Positions 9,265 to 19,379 of a DNA stretch of 48,863 nucleotides are shown here, piece after piece; position 1 is the stretch's first letter; each line of letters starts with the position of its first letter. Under the pieces are notes generated by a model. The model ran no database searches. It was not told the origin of the DNA and worked only from the letters and a program-made list of their open reading frames with translations. The stretch is from positions 1-48,863 of the forward strand of contig JAQUSD010000004.1 of NCBI GenBank assembly GCA_028715295.1. The letters run 5' to 3'. This DNA comes from Candidatus Nanoarchaeia archaeon. GTDB lineage: Archaea > Nanobdellota > Nanobdellia > JAQUSD01. A program made the position numbers and the translations under genes.

Positions 9265-11157
9265 TTAGGGGACAAGAAAAATTCTTGATAAAATAACAGT
9301 TAGAGTGAAAACAGTGAGCATTATTGGTATGCTTTTCGCAATTTCAATTTTGGTTATTACCTTGTCATCTCCATGCTGTGTTTTTGTAACATATCTTATT
9401 AGTATTACCCCAAGGATAAGAGTGTATATTCCTGTTATTAACTGGAGAATTTCAGATGAGATTACAGGAGCTTCAAGTATCCTGCCGAAAGGAGAAAATC
9501 CAAGCCCTGTTATCTTTGCTGTTGCAGTTGAAATGCTTGACTGCATAAGCTGTTGAAGTGTTACAATTAGTCCACATGAAATTGGGGCAAAAATAAGAAC
9601 AGTAAGCTTCATCATTGAAAGGTTTTTGTAAAGCATGTTTTTAAGTTCGTTCTCAGTTTTTTTAAGTTCAGTAAAATGGTTTGTAAGTGTAAAAAGAGTT
9701 TCAGACGCAGATACTGTTCCTTTTTTAACTGAATTTACAAAAACAGAAATCATTGATTTCACAGTTGGTGAATAAACCTTTTGCAGAACCCCATTTTCCC
9801 CAAAGAATGCTTTTTTAAGAGTCATGTTCTGCTTTCTTATGAGATTTGAGGCGTCTCTGAAAAGATTTCCAGCAGAGGTGTCATTCATTACTTTTGAAAC
9901 AAATTTCAGGGATTCTTCAGGAGAACGGTACTCCCCTATTCTGTTGCCTATCTGGTAAAGCCCGTCAAGTATTTCATCTTCGAGGTTTTTCATCTTTTTT
10001 CTGGTGTTCTGCTTAAAATTTTCAGTTCCATAAAAATAAACTGAAAGTCCTATCCCAAAACCCCAGACAATTGTTATTGTGTTTAGATTGCTGAGCATAA
10101 GATTTACCAAAAAATTATTTATCACAAAAAAATTGCTTAGCATGAAAATTATTCCTGGCGTAGAAATTGCAAGTCCCACTGCAACTGAATAAACAAATGC
10201 AGGAGCATCTATTTTCTTGTCTCCGTATTCAATCCTTAGATTTCCTGATTTAGGCATTTCTTCAGTCAAAGGTATATTCAAAGGAGCAAACGTGGCTGGC
10301 CTGGTTTTTAGTATTCTTTCTGAGTAGATATAAACCCCGAGAAGAGTTATGAGCAATAGTAAAAGAATATTGAGTGGACTTAAAACACCTATCCCAAGAA
10401 ATGACATGAGTGGTAGCACAGATATTATTATCAAAGGCAGTATTGTACCAAAAGAGAAAAGTATCATGGTTGGTATCATAAGATTTGAACAATAATCTCT
10501 TGTTTTTTCAATCATACTCTCAAGAGCAACATCAATTGCTTTGTCAAGAGTGTTAAGCCTTCTGCTTTCTGATTTTTCAGAGAAACTGCTCCTTATTAAG
10601 TACATGCTTCTTTTAAATCCTGGAAGGTATCTGCCCCACTTAACACCTAGTTCAGGAAGGCTGTTTTTTAAGTTCGCTTCTTTACCTGACCAGACTTTGT
10701 AAAGAGCCCTGCTCATATCTTTTGCTATTTTTCCTTCTCCGTGTTTTGCTGAAAAAAGCATTGCTTCTTCAAGATTTTTATTTTGTTTTAATGAGATTAC
10801 CAGGTTTGTTATTATTATTGGCGCATATTCAAGTGAACGCATAACTTCAAACTTCGCTGCGCTTTTTGCATAATCAGTTGCAAGACTCATAAGCAGAAAA
10901 GGAACAACAGCACATCCGGCAATAAAAATCAAAGCATTATACTCAAGCAGATATGCTGTTATAGATGCGGATGCGAAACCAATTAATGAGAGAATAAAAA
11001 CAGTTCTGCCAAATATTACAATTTCCCTTGGTGAAATCGTCCAGTCAAGAATTTCAAGACTTTCTTTAAGTGTTTCGCTTACTTTTGGCTCTTCTCTGCA
11101 CAGAAATCCAAATTTATTCGAAGTTGTTTTTACAATAGTTTCATAGTTCATTTTCAT
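9265..11157 (-). CDS. archaeal TadC/FlaJ-type pilus assembly membrane protein (two GspF-like halves)
   Basis: 630 aa, YAPIIITNLVISLKQNKNLEEAMLFSAKHG...; second half repeats EYRSPEESLKFVSKVMN pattern; multiple TM; adjacent to the ATPase. Confidence 0.88.
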   Translation of the reverse strand: MKMNYETIVKTTSNKFGFLCREEPKVSETLKESLEILDWTISPREIVIFGRTVFILSLIGFASASITAYLLEYNALIFIAGCAVVPFLLMSLATDYAKSAAKFEVMRSLEYAPIIITNLVISLKQNKNLEEAMLFSAKHGEGKIAKDMSRALYKVWSGKEANLKNSLPELGVKWGRYLPGFKRSMYLIRSSFSEKSESRRLNTLDKAIDVALESMIEKTRDYCSNLMIPTMILFSFGTILPLIIISVLPLMSFLGIGVLSPLNILLLLLITLLGVYIYSERILKTRPATFAPLNIPLTEEMPKSGNLRIEYGDKKIDAPAFVYSVAVGLAISTPGIIFMLSNFFVINNFLVNLMLSNLNTITIVWGFGIGLSVYFYGTENFKQNTRKKMKNLEDEILDGLYQIGNRIGEYRSPEESLKFVSKVMNDTSAGNLFRDASNLIRKQNMTLKKAFFGENGVLQKVYSPTVKSMISVFVNSVKKGTVSASETLFTLTNHFTELKKTENELKNMLYKNLSMMKLTVLIFAPISCGLIVTLQQLMQSSISTATAKITGLGFSPFGRILEAPVISSEILQLITGIYTLILGVILIRYVTKTQHGDDKVITKIEIAKSIPIMLTVFTLTVILSRIFLVP

Positions 11158-13312
11158 TCAGCTGTGATTTAATCCAGTTTGTCCAGTCATCATAAAGTTT
11201 TTCATAATTGATGGTTTCAGACGTTTTTTTCTGTGTTCTTACAAGTTCTATAAGCTTGTTGTTGCTTTTTGCATTGAATTCAACTTCTAAAAATTCAGGA
11301 CGGTTTCTTGACTGGCTGTAGTAAACCAAGGAATGTTTTATTTTAGTTCTTAGTTCTATGCTTTTTGCAATCTCCGTCATGGTCATACCTTTTGCTTTTG
11401 CAATATTCTGGAATATTTCTGATTCATACCATGTTGGATTAAATTCCATTTTGTTGGTTCTTGTGTTGTATGTCATTAAGTCATTAAATCCCTTTTCTAC
11501 ATAAGGATCCAGACTCCAGTGTTTTTTAATCTCAGTTATCCTTGTAACTCTCCTTGAACGCTTTATATCTTCTCCTGAACGAAGTCCGGCAACACTTACC
11601 ACAATATCAGTAGCTTTGAATGATGTTGAAGGAACTTTCAAGTCGTTTACTATCCTGTCCCATGTGTCATAAGGAGATGAACCATGTATTGTTCCAAAAA
11701 CACAATTCCCAGCAGCACCTATTCTCATTGCTTCAAAAAGAGCTCTTGCTTCTTCACCTCTTACTTCCCCAAGCACAAGAACACTTTCTCCAAGTCTGAG
11801 TGCATTTCTAAGGGCCGTTGTTGCATTTACTTCATAACCTTTCTGGTCATCAAAAGGAGAAGTTCTTATATGCTGTATCTTATAGCCTTTTTCCCTCATC
11901 ATTTCAACAGGAATTTCAGGAGTGTCTTCAATTACAATCGCCCTGCTGTTCTGAGGTATTTCACTTATCAGAGCCATTAAAACAGAAGTTTTTCCAGCAC
12001 CCCTTGAACCAGTAACAAGAATTGAACACTGTGAGTCAACTAAAAAAGAGAGAAGTCCTGCTGTTTCACTTGAAATCATATTATTTGCTATAAATTTGGA
12101 TAACGTCCATGGCTGAAGGCTGTGCTTTCTAAAAGCAAATCCCGTGCCATTGAAGGTAAGTGGAGAACGGACTCCACAGACTCTTATACCAATATCGCTC
12201 AGTTCAGAATGGAATGCAGGAGATGATTCATCAAAAGGACGCCCTGAAAGTCCCCTAAACCTGGTTGATAATTTTTCTAAGTCGTCTTCTCCAAGAGTGA
12301 TATTTGTCATGCAATCTTCGTAATCCTGGTGGTAGGTATAAAGAGGGTAATCTCCGGGAGAGTCAATATACACATCCTGTATTTTTTCGTCATTAAGAGG
12401 TATTTCAAGAAGTCCATACCCAGCAGTATATCTCACAATTATCTTATTTAATGTCAGCATCCTTTCTCCATCAATTTCTATTTTGTTTTTCTCGCATATT
12501 TCCTTAAGCAGTTTCATACCCATTTTTTTGAAAGTTGTTCTTGCTTTTGTCGGTTGCAGAAAATCCACTTCAATATCCTCTTTTCTTCCAATTTCATTCA
12601 TGACTTCATTTAGAATTTTTAATTCAGTGTTTGAAAGTTCAAATTCAGGGGCATTTATGTGGTAAACATAATCCGGACGCTCTGGATTTTCATAAATTAT
12701 AATCTCAGAATCATCAACCATATATGATTCAACAACTCTTGCATTTTCAGGTATGCTGTAGTCAACAAGAGAGGTTATAAAATCAGGTTTTATGTGTTCA
12801 TGAAAAATTATATGATATATTTCATTTGTTTTTACATTTCTTCCATTAACTTCTTTTGCATATTTTATGAGCTGGAGCTTGTCCATGGCGTCAAAGGAGT
12901 CTTTTATGAAATTACTATATTTTTCACCGCATTCACCGCATTTGTTCTTGTTCTCTAATTCTTCTTTTATCCTGTTATATGCTTTTAACGGGTCTGTATA
13001 CAAGTCACTTTTGATATTTTCAAGATTTTTTAAATATTTAGAACATTTTGAACATAAGTGCAGATTGGCTTCCGAAAATTTAAGTATGAATTTTTTAAGT
13101 TCAACAAGGATTTTTACTGAATTAAAGTCAAAAACCTTCTTGAAGTTTCTGTTGAGTATTATTTTGTTTATGTTGTCCTCAACCTCAATTTTTTCTAATA
13201 TGCTTCTGAAGCACACCGGATTGCCAAAGCTGGCGCTTTCACTGCATTTACTGCATCTTAAATTTAGAATTTTATTTTTTCCATAAGTTTCAAGCCTATG
13301 AATGCATGACAT
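11141..13312 (-). CDS. archaeal TadA/GspE-family secretion ATPase with Cys-rich N-terminal region (track ORF extends to 13363)
   Basis: CSILVTGSRGAGKTSVLMALISEIP Walker A; VIVIEDTPEI-like; LVLGEVRGEEARALFEAMRIGAAGNCVFGTIHGSSP. Internal ATG at 13312 (MSCIHRLET) leaves room for a divergent promoter. Confidence 0.92.
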   Translation of the reverse strand: MSCIHRLETYGKNKILNLRCSKCSESASFGNPVCFRSILEKIEVEDNINKIILNRNFKKVFDFNSVKILVELKKFILKFSEANLHLCSKCSKYLKNLENIKSDLYTDPLKAYNRIKEELENKNKCGECGEKYSNFIKDSFDAMDKLQLIKYAKEVNGRNVKTNEIYHIIFHEHIKPDFITSLVDYSIPENARVVESYMVDDSEIIIYENPERPDYVYHINAPEFELSNTELKILNEVMNEIGRKEDIEVDFLQPTKARTTFKKMGMKLLKEICEKNKIEIDGERMLTLNKIIVRYTAGYGLLEIPLNDEKIQDVYIDSPGDYPLYTYHQDYEDCMTNITLGEDDLEKLSTRFRGLSGRPFDESSPAFHSELSDIGIRVCGVRSPLTFNGTGFAFRKHSLQPWTLSKFIANNMISSETAGLLSFLVDSQCSILVTGSRGAGKTSVLMALISEIPQNSRAIVIEDTPEIPVEMMREKGYKIQHIRTSPFDDQKGYEVNATTALRNALRLGESVLVLGEVRGEEARALFEAMRIGAAGNCVFGTIHGSSPYDTWDRIVNDLKVPSTSFKATDIVVSVAGLRSGEDIKRSRRVTRITEIKKHWSLDPYVEKGFNDLMTYNTRTNKMEFNPTWYESEIFQNIAKAKGMTMTEIAKSIELRTKIKHSLVYYSQSRNRPEFLEVEFNAKSNNKLIELVRTQKKTSETINYEKLYDDWTNWIKSQLNENEL

Positions 13313-13391
13313 GGTGCTTATATTAGTCTGTGTAAAATTATTTAAAGGGTTCACTAAAAACATTATAAATGTTGATATCTAAGTTCTGATA

Positions 13392-13964
13392 ATGAAAAAA
13401 GGCTTTTTTGTGTCTCCTGTTATCATACTCTTCTTTTTTGTAATTGCAGGTATAGTTTCAATATATTTCAACAGCGCTGATTCTGAGGTTTCAAGAGGCA
13501 TAAGTGCAGAATCATTGATAAGAAAGAACAATATCCAGATTTGGAATATGGAAAACTCTTTTGCATCCAATTTGAGAATTAGAACTTATGAGTTGAGCAG
13601 AAATTCTTCCCTAACTAATGAAATTTCTGAAAATTTAAAATCAATTTTTAATCTCGAATATGTTAGTATTATAAATGATTCCTATCCTTATCTTAAAATT
13701 AAATATACCTCTCCTCACTTTGTTTCAGATGATGGAATATCTTTTTCAGAAATTAAAAACAAAACAATTTATGTTAATTATCCTTTTCTGGAAGCTGTCG
13801 AACTAATTGGAAAGTATAATGAAGAAGAATTTGAGTCTCAAGGCATGGACTACAGAATTAGCAACAACTGGCTTGTGAAGGATTTTGACACAGTTTATGT
13901 GTATTTTTACAATGAAAACTACAATATAACAAATATTTACCCTTTCAAAGTCAAAAGAGGCTAA
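13392..13964 (+). CDS. membrane-anchored protein, pilus-cluster associated, pseudopilin-like N-terminus
   Basis: MKKGFFVSPVIILFFFVIAGIVSIYFNSADSEVSRG single TM and extracellular remainder; divergent from the TadA gene. Confidence 0.55.
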   Translation: MKKGFFVSPVIILFFFVIAGIVSIYFNSADSEVSRGISAESLIRKNNIQIWNMENSFASNLRIRTYELSRNSSLTNEISENLKSIFNLEYVSIINDSYPYLKIKYTSPHFVSDDGISFSEIKNKTIYVNYPFLEAVELIGKYNEEEFESQGMDYRISNNWLVKDFDTVYVYFYNENYNITNIYPFKVKRG

Positions 13965-14395
13965 TTTTTGATTTTATAAAATCCATCACCTATATTTTTA
14001 ACTTCTTTTTCCTTAAATCCTGACTTTACAAGAATCTCTTCGATATCCTTTTTCTTAAAGTTTTTTCTCTTGAGATTTTTGATTAGGTTTAATATAATTG
14101 ATTCATTAATTTTTACCTCTTTTTTTTCATTTATCATATTTGATACAAACCCAAATGAAGTTGTTACGGCCCTTATTGAGATTATAATGAAAAATCCAGT
14201 TATAAAATACACAAAAACACTTATAAAAAAAGAATCAAATTCCATTGAAGAAAGAATAATCATTGAAATAATATACAAAATAGTGTCTATAAACATGGAC
14301 TTTGATGTTCCAAAAGCTATTTTTGAAACAAAACCGCCAAGTACAAGTCCTGTTATTGAAACAAATGCTGAGATTATCTGCATTATTATTTCCAT
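13961..14395 (-). CDS. hypothetical membrane protein with C-terminal UBA/HTH-like segment
   Basis: Four TM-like segments; C-terminus FKKKDIEEILVKSGFKEKEVKNIGDGFYKIKN. Confidence 0.55.
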   Translation of the reverse strand: MEIIMQIISAFVSITGLVLGGFVSKIAFGTSKSMFIDTILYIISMIILSSMEFDSFFISVFVYFITGFFIIISIRAVTTSFGFVSNMINEKKEVKINESIILNLIKNLKRKNFKKKDIEEILVKSGFKEKEVKNIGDGFYKIKN

Positions 14396-14476
14396 GGATT
14401 TTAAATAACCAGTGTAATTTATAAGACGAATGTTTTAACAAAATCTTTTAATAACTCAGAGTATTTAGAATAAAAC

Positions 14477-15757
14477 ATGGCTGAAAAACTTTTATTTATA
14501 ATACTTGACGGTGTGGGTGACGAGCCTGTTCCATCTTTAGGCAATAAAACCCCTCTTGAAGCTTCTGAAAAACCTAATATGGACTTTCTTGCAAGAACCG
14601 GACAGACAGGTTCTGTTACTGTTATAGAAGAAGGCATAGCCCCAACTTCTGAAACAGCTACTCTTGCTCTTCTTGGGTATGACCCATTCAAATATTACAC
14701 TGGCAGAGGCCCTTTAGCAGCATATGGGGCAGATATTGGTTTTGAAGAAGGGGATGTTGCTTTGAGGACAAATCTTGGAGTTATTAAAAACGGCAGGATA
14801 TTGGATATTAGAGTTGGCGATTTAACAACAGTTGATGCAAAGCGACTTGCAGATTCAATAAACAGGCAAGTTATACTAAGCGATAGTTCTGTAAGTTTTA
14901 AGTATTACCCTACAATGACCTATCGGGGAATTCTTCTTCTTAAGTCAAAAAAAGAGAAACTTTCAGAACAGGTATCAAACACACATCCGGCATATATTCA
15001 TATAAAAGGAATATCTGCTTCACAGGAGTTTAAGCAGACCGCTTTTAAACAGTGTGTTCCAAAAGCTGATACAAAAAGCGCTGAATTAACAGCAAAGCTT
15101 GTTAATGAGTTTATAATGAAGAGCCACGAAGTTCTTGAAACTCATGAAGTAAATACTAAAAGAGCCAAGGATAAAAAACAAAAAGCAAATATAATTCTTA
15201 CAAGAGAGGCGGGAAACAGACTTCCAAATCTTCCTTCAATAGAAGACAAATACAGCAGGCTTTGGCTTTGCATAGCAGACCTTCCAATGGAAGCCGGAGT
15301 TGCAAAGCTTGCAGGTATGGAAGTTGTTAATGCTGATGAACCAAACCTTGCAAATATTCAAGCAACCCTTAAGGACAGAACAGATACTATACTTAAAAAC
15401 TGGGGTAATTACGACTGTTTTTATGTACATATAAAAGGCCCTGATGTACCGAGTCATGAAAAAGAACCTGAAACCAAAAAGAAAATAATTGAAGCAATAG
15501 ACAAGCACTTTATAGGTGCCCTATTATCAAAGATTAATCTGAGCAAAACCATTATATGTATAACATCTGACCACACCACATCAAGTGTTAAGGGTATTCA
15601 CACTCCAGCGCCTGTGCCTTTACTTATATCCGGTGCAGGGGTAAGAATGGATACTGTTAAAAGTTTTGCTGAAAATACCTGTAAAGAAGGACTTATAGGC
15701 AGTATACGGGGGGTTGATGTTATGCCTCTTGTTATGAAGAAATTTGTAGGTGAATAA
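14477..15757 (+). CDS. apgM: 2,3-bisphosphoglycerate-independent phosphoglycerate mutase, archaeal type
   Basis: KLLFIILDGVGDEPVPSLGNKTPLEASEKPNMDFLARTGQTG; TSETATLALLGYDPFKYYTGRGPLAAYGADI; HIKGPDVPSHE; ITSDHTT. Confidence 0.97.
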   Translation: MAEKLLFIILDGVGDEPVPSLGNKTPLEASEKPNMDFLARTGQTGSVTVIEEGIAPTSETATLALLGYDPFKYYTGRGPLAAYGADIGFEEGDVALRTNLGVIKNGRILDIRVGDLTTVDAKRLADSINRQVILSDSSVSFKYYPTMTYRGILLLKSKKEKLSEQVSNTHPAYIHIKGISASQEFKQTAFKQCVPKADTKSAELTAKLVNEFIMKSHEVLETHEVNTKRAKDKKQKANIILTREAGNRLPNLPSIEDKYSRLWLCIADLPMEAGVAKLAGMEVVNADEPNLANIQATLKDRTDTILKNWGNYDCFYVHIKGPDVPSHEKEPETKKKIIEAIDKHFIGALLSKINLSKTIICITSDHTTSSVKGIHTPAPVPLLISGAGVRMDTVKSFAENTCKEGLIGSIRGVDVMPLVMKKFVGE

Positions 15758-16487
15758 TTTGGATGAGTTTTTAAAAAGACTGGAAAAAATTCATACTCCT
15801 GTCCATGTCGGCATAATTCTTGACGGCAATAGGAGATGGGCAAAACAAAAAGGGTTGAGTTCCAGCCAGGGGCATCTTGCAGGTTATGAATCCCTAAGAA
15901 GGCTTTTGTTTTTCATTGTTGACACCAAAATAAAATATACCACTCTTTACAGTCTTTCAGTTGAAAATATAACTAAAAGAAGCAGAAGCGAGCTTGAAAG
16001 CCTATTTGAACTTATTACAGTAGGCATGGAAGAACTTTCAAAAGAGCCAAAAATAAAAGAAAATAAAGTTAAAATAAATGTTTTGGGGAGAAAATCAATG
16101 CTTCCTGATAAATTAAGGGAAAAAATAGAAAATATAGAAAATTCAACAAAAAACAACAAGGGACATGTTCTTAACTTCTGCATTGCATATGACGGACAGG
16201 ATGAAATTTTAGATGCTGTTAAAAAAATAATAAAACAGAAAATCCCGGAAGATGAAATGACAAAAGAAAAAATAAGGGAAAATCTTTATTCTCCTGAACT
16301 CCCTCCTGTTGATTTTATAATCAGGACAGGCATGGAAGACGGAGCAAGAATATCAGGCTTTATGCTTTGGGACAGTTCTTATGCCGAATTTAAGTTCAGA
16401 AAGGAGTACTGGCCCGGGTATACTAAAGATATGTTTGTAGAGGATATTGAGGACTATGCTAAAAGACAAAGAAGGCATGGAAAGTAA
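15750..16487 (+). CDS. uppS: undecaprenyl/cis-polyprenyl diphosphate synthase (GTG start)
   Basis: HVGIILDGNRRWAKQKG...GHLAGYESLRRLL...YTTLYSLSVENITKRSRSELESLFEL...DFIIRTGMEDGARISGFMLWDSSYAEF. Confidence 0.96.
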   Translation: MNNLDEFLKRLEKIHTPVHVGIILDGNRRWAKQKGLSSSQGHLAGYESLRRLLFFIVDTKIKYTTLYSLSVENITKRSRSELESLFELITVGMEELSKEPKIKENKVKINVLGRKSMLPDKLREKIENIENSTKNNKGHVLNFCIAYDGQDEILDAVKKIIKQKIPEDEMTKEKIRENLYSPELPPVDFIIRTGMEDGARISGFMLWDSSYAEFKFRKEYWPGYTKDMFVEDIEDYAKRQRRHGK

Positions 16488-17562
16488 TCCGGTTATAATT
16501 GGAGCAGGAACAATAGGATGCTATTTAGCAAAAAAATTATCCGCGCTTAATCCTATTTTAATTGAAGAACATAAAAAAATAGGACTTCCTGTACACTGCA
16601 CTGGTTTGATTTCAAAAAGAATTTTTGATATCGCAGAATTTCCTAAAAACATAGTGCTCAATAAGATTAGAAATGCAAGGATATTTTCTCCTGATGGAAA
16701 CTCATGTGTGGTTGGCGGAGAAGAAAGAGCGTATGTTTTTGACAGGCGGAAGCTTGATGAATATCTCTCTAAAGGACTTAGTATATTACATGAAAAATAT
16801 ATTTCTCATGAAGCAGGCAATAATTACATTGAAATTAAAACTTCTAAAAGTAAGATAAAAACAAAACTTATGATTGACTGTTCCGGTGCGAGTTCTGAAG
16901 TTTTCGGGAAAATAAAATCTCTTGTAGGGATTCAGTATGTTGTAAAGATGAAACATATGTTGGATGAAGTTGAACTTCACTTTGGGGATAAAATCTGTCC
17001 TGGATTTTTTGCATGGGTTGTTCCTGTTGATGAAGACACCTGCAGAATAGGGCTTGCAACCGAACGAAATGCTGGCAGTTATATGAAAAAGTTTTATTCA
17101 AAGTTCAATTCAAAAATAATTGAAAAGCAGGCTGGACTTATACCAATGGGAAAAAAGAATTTTTATTCAGACAATTTAATTGCTGTTGGCGATTCAGCAT
17201 CTCACACTAAAAAAACAACTGGTGGCGGTGTGGTAACTGGTATGATTTCAGCAGACATTGCTTCTGAAAGTATAATCAAATCATATCACAGCAATAATTT
17301 TTCATCTAATTTTTTCCGCATAAATTACTACAACCGCTGGAGAAAAGGAATTGGAAAAGAAATTTTAATTCATGAAAAAATAAGAAAATCACTTAACAAA
17401 ATGAGCGATAAAGAGTATGAATCAATGGTTAAATTCCTTTTAGAAAACAAGGATTTAATTAATAAACACGGAGACATGGAACTGATATCTTCATTAATTC
17501 CGAAACTTATAACATTGAAGAATCTTCCTTTTCTTTTAAGTTTTTTTTTAAAAGCACTTTAA
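16477..17562 (+). CDS. geranylgeranyl reductase family FAD protein
   Basis: NPVIIGAGTIGCYLAKKLSALNPILIEEH...GLPVHCTGLIS; GLIPMGKKNFYSDNLIAVGDSASHTKKTTGGGVVTGMISADIAS. ATG 16477 preferred over upstream track start. Confidence 0.9.
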   Translation: MESNPVIIGAGTIGCYLAKKLSALNPILIEEHKKIGLPVHCTGLISKRIFDIAEFPKNIVLNKIRNARIFSPDGNSCVVGGEERAYVFDRRKLDEYLSKGLSILHEKYISHEAGNNYIEIKTSKSKIKTKLMIDCSGASSEVFGKIKSLVGIQYVVKMKHMLDEVELHFGDKICPGFFAWVVPVDEDTCRIGLATERNAGSYMKKFYSKFNSKIIEKQAGLIPMGKKNFYSDNLIAVGDSASHTKKTTGGGVVTGMISADIASESIIKSYHSNNFSSNFFRINYYNRWRKGIGKEILIHEKIRKSLNKMSDKEYESMVKFLLENKDLINKHGDMELISSLIPKLITLKNLPFLLSFFLKAL

Positions 17563-18218
17563 AGATATTCTGCAATTACAGGGATAATCTGCTGTATTTT
17601 AACAAGTTCAGTTGCAGGACTAACCCTCATCTTTGGATTTGAGGAAGTAAGCCATTCTATCATTTGCTGTGCTGTAGCCCTCCCCAAAAGCAAATCCTCA
17701 GCAATACTTATGTCAACTTCAAGCTTTACATTGTAATTGTCAAGAAGTTTTCCTTCTTCAAAACTTTCAATGTCGCCATTGATAATGTTTATTGTCCATT
17801 CAAAAACCTTAAATGTTATTGAGGGTGATTTGTAAACTGAAAACATGTATACTGAATAATTATCGCCAAAAATTCCCTGAACCTCATTTTTTACATTCTG
17901 ATATGCCTGTCCCTGTCTTACATTTTCATCCATTAGGATATTGTTCCATGAATTTAGTGATGACAATGAACTTTCTTTACTAACTGAAATACTTTCATAA
18001 CTCTGCTGTCCAAGTGCATTTACAAGTTCAGTTTCACTGAAACTTGACATAAGTGGGGAATTATCACTCATTTCAAATGAAGCCTTAAATAAGTTGAATA
18101 TTCCAAGCAAACCTACACCAAAATTTTCTTTAAGAAACCAGTCTGTTGAAAAACCTCCTGCAACAAGAACGCCTAAAATAACTCCGATTATAAGAATTGT
18201 TTTATATACTGGCTTCAT
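17559..18218 (-). CDS. hypothetical membrane-anchored protein
   Basis: N-terminal TM (KTILIIGVILGVLVAGGFS); otherwise unrecognised. Confidence 0.55.
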   Translation of the reverse strand: MKPVYKTILIIGVILGVLVAGGFSTDWFLKENFGVGLLGIFNLFKASFEMSDNSPLMSSFSETELVNALGQQSYESISVSKESSLSSLNSWNNILMDENVRQGQAYQNVKNEVQGIFGDNYSVYMFSVYKSPSITFKVFEWTINIINGDIESFEEGKLLDNYNVKLEVDISIAEDLLLGRATAQQMIEWLTSSNPKMRVSPATELVKIQQIIPVIAEYL

Positions 18219-18248
18219 TGTAAAATTTATAATTTAATGGCTTATATA

Positions 18249-18629
18249 TTATTTGATTTTCCAGACAACTTCCGCCCAGTTGCTTCCTATTTTCTTGATT
18301 AGCCCAGAAGCATGCATTTCATCAAGAACCCTGTAAATTTCTTCTTTTCTGTATCCCTGAGCAAATAGAATGTTGACAAGCGATTTATTCTCTATTGAAA
18401 CACTTTTCTCAATGATTTGTATAACTTCACTTTTAAGCTCATTATCCTGATTTTTAAGGGATTTTTCAACCTCTTTGAATATAGATTCCAAATCATTTAA
18501 GTCTTCTATTTTGTCAATTTCAGGAAAATCAGGATATTTTTTTGCAATCCTGTTTAGCTGTACAGGATATAATTTTTTAAGACTCTCATAAAGTTTTTCT
18601 TTCATAATCAAAGCGTCTTTTAATTCCAT
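18249..18629 (-). CDS. winged-helix-like protein
   Basis: C-terminal YRKEEIYRVLDEMHASGLIKKIGSNWAEVVWKIK resembles a winged helix. Confidence 0.5.
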   Translation of the reverse strand: MELKDALIMKEKLYESLKKLYPVQLNRIAKKYPDFPEIDKIEDLNDLESIFKEVEKSLKNQDNELKSEVIQIIEKSVSIENKSLVNILFAQGYRKEEIYRVLDEMHASGLIKKIGSNWAEVVWKIK

Positions 18630-18743
18630 TATTATTCAGGAAAATTACACAGTTAAATAACTTTTTGTAAATTTTTTTATCGGACATTTTTGACACTAAC
18701 CTCCTCTAAGTTTATTAATTTTAACCTTATAATTCTAATTCTT

Positions 18744-19379
18744 ATGAATATGGCTATAAGAATTTCAGATGTTCCTGTTTTTGACATGTGTCCTGTTATG
18801 TATTATTTCCAAAAAATCAAGAAATACATCCCTCTTGAATTAATAAAAAGAATGAATAAAGGCACACTAGCTCATGAAAAGTTTGAAAAAGAACAAAAGG
18901 AAATACATGATTCCCTTCCTGAACCTGAAGATGGAAAACCATACATATACTTGTTTCAGGAACAGAAAATGCATGATAAGGAACTTAATTTAACCGGGAG
19001 GGCGGACCAGATTATATTAAAGGGCTCTGCATTAAACAAGCCTTTTGATAAGAGAATGTTTTTAGTTGTTGATAAAAAACCAAGATTTAATCAATCATAC
19101 CTTTATCAGCTTTGGGGATATGCTTACCTATCTAATAAAAATGAAGAATTTGAAAAATACAAGCCTTTTACACTGCATACTGCCTTTGCATACCAGACAA
19201 TTGATGAAATCTTCCCTTATGAGGAACATCATGAAAAAAAGTTTATCCAAAAAGTAAATGAACTCAGAAGTTCGCATGCAAAAATGCTTGAAGGACAGAT
19301 ACCAAAAATACTTTATACTGAAAAATGTGCAAACTGTTTTTACAGGGACAAATGTTCAGGACTTTTCAAAGAACTCTAA
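18744..19379 (+). CDS. Cas4/RecB-like PD-(D/E)XK exonuclease with predicted Fe-S cluster
   Basis: FDMCPVMYYF N-terminal Cys; KGTLAHEKFE; GRADQI; LVVDKKP; C-terminal CANCFYRDKC (C-x2-C-x5-C). Confidence 0.85.
   Translation: MNMAIRISDVPVFDMCPVMYYFQKIKKYIPLELIKRMNKGTLAHEKFEKEQKEIHDSLPEPEDGKPYIYLFQEQKMHDKELNLTGRADQIILKGSALNKPFDKRMFLVVDKKPRFNQSYLYQLWGYAYLSNKNEEFEKYKPFTLHTAFAYQTIDEIFPYEEHHEKKFIQKVNELRSSHAKMLEGQIPKILYTEKCANCFYRDKCSGLFKEL

Noticed and set aside
11684-11980. 98-aa plus-strand ORF (and other plus ORFs at 11.8-13.3 kb)
   Set aside because: Antisense to the TadA ATPase core; no independent motif.
13961-14395. Prepilin peptidase for the pilus cluster
   Set aside because: Multi-TM but lacks the GxGD aspartyl protease signature.
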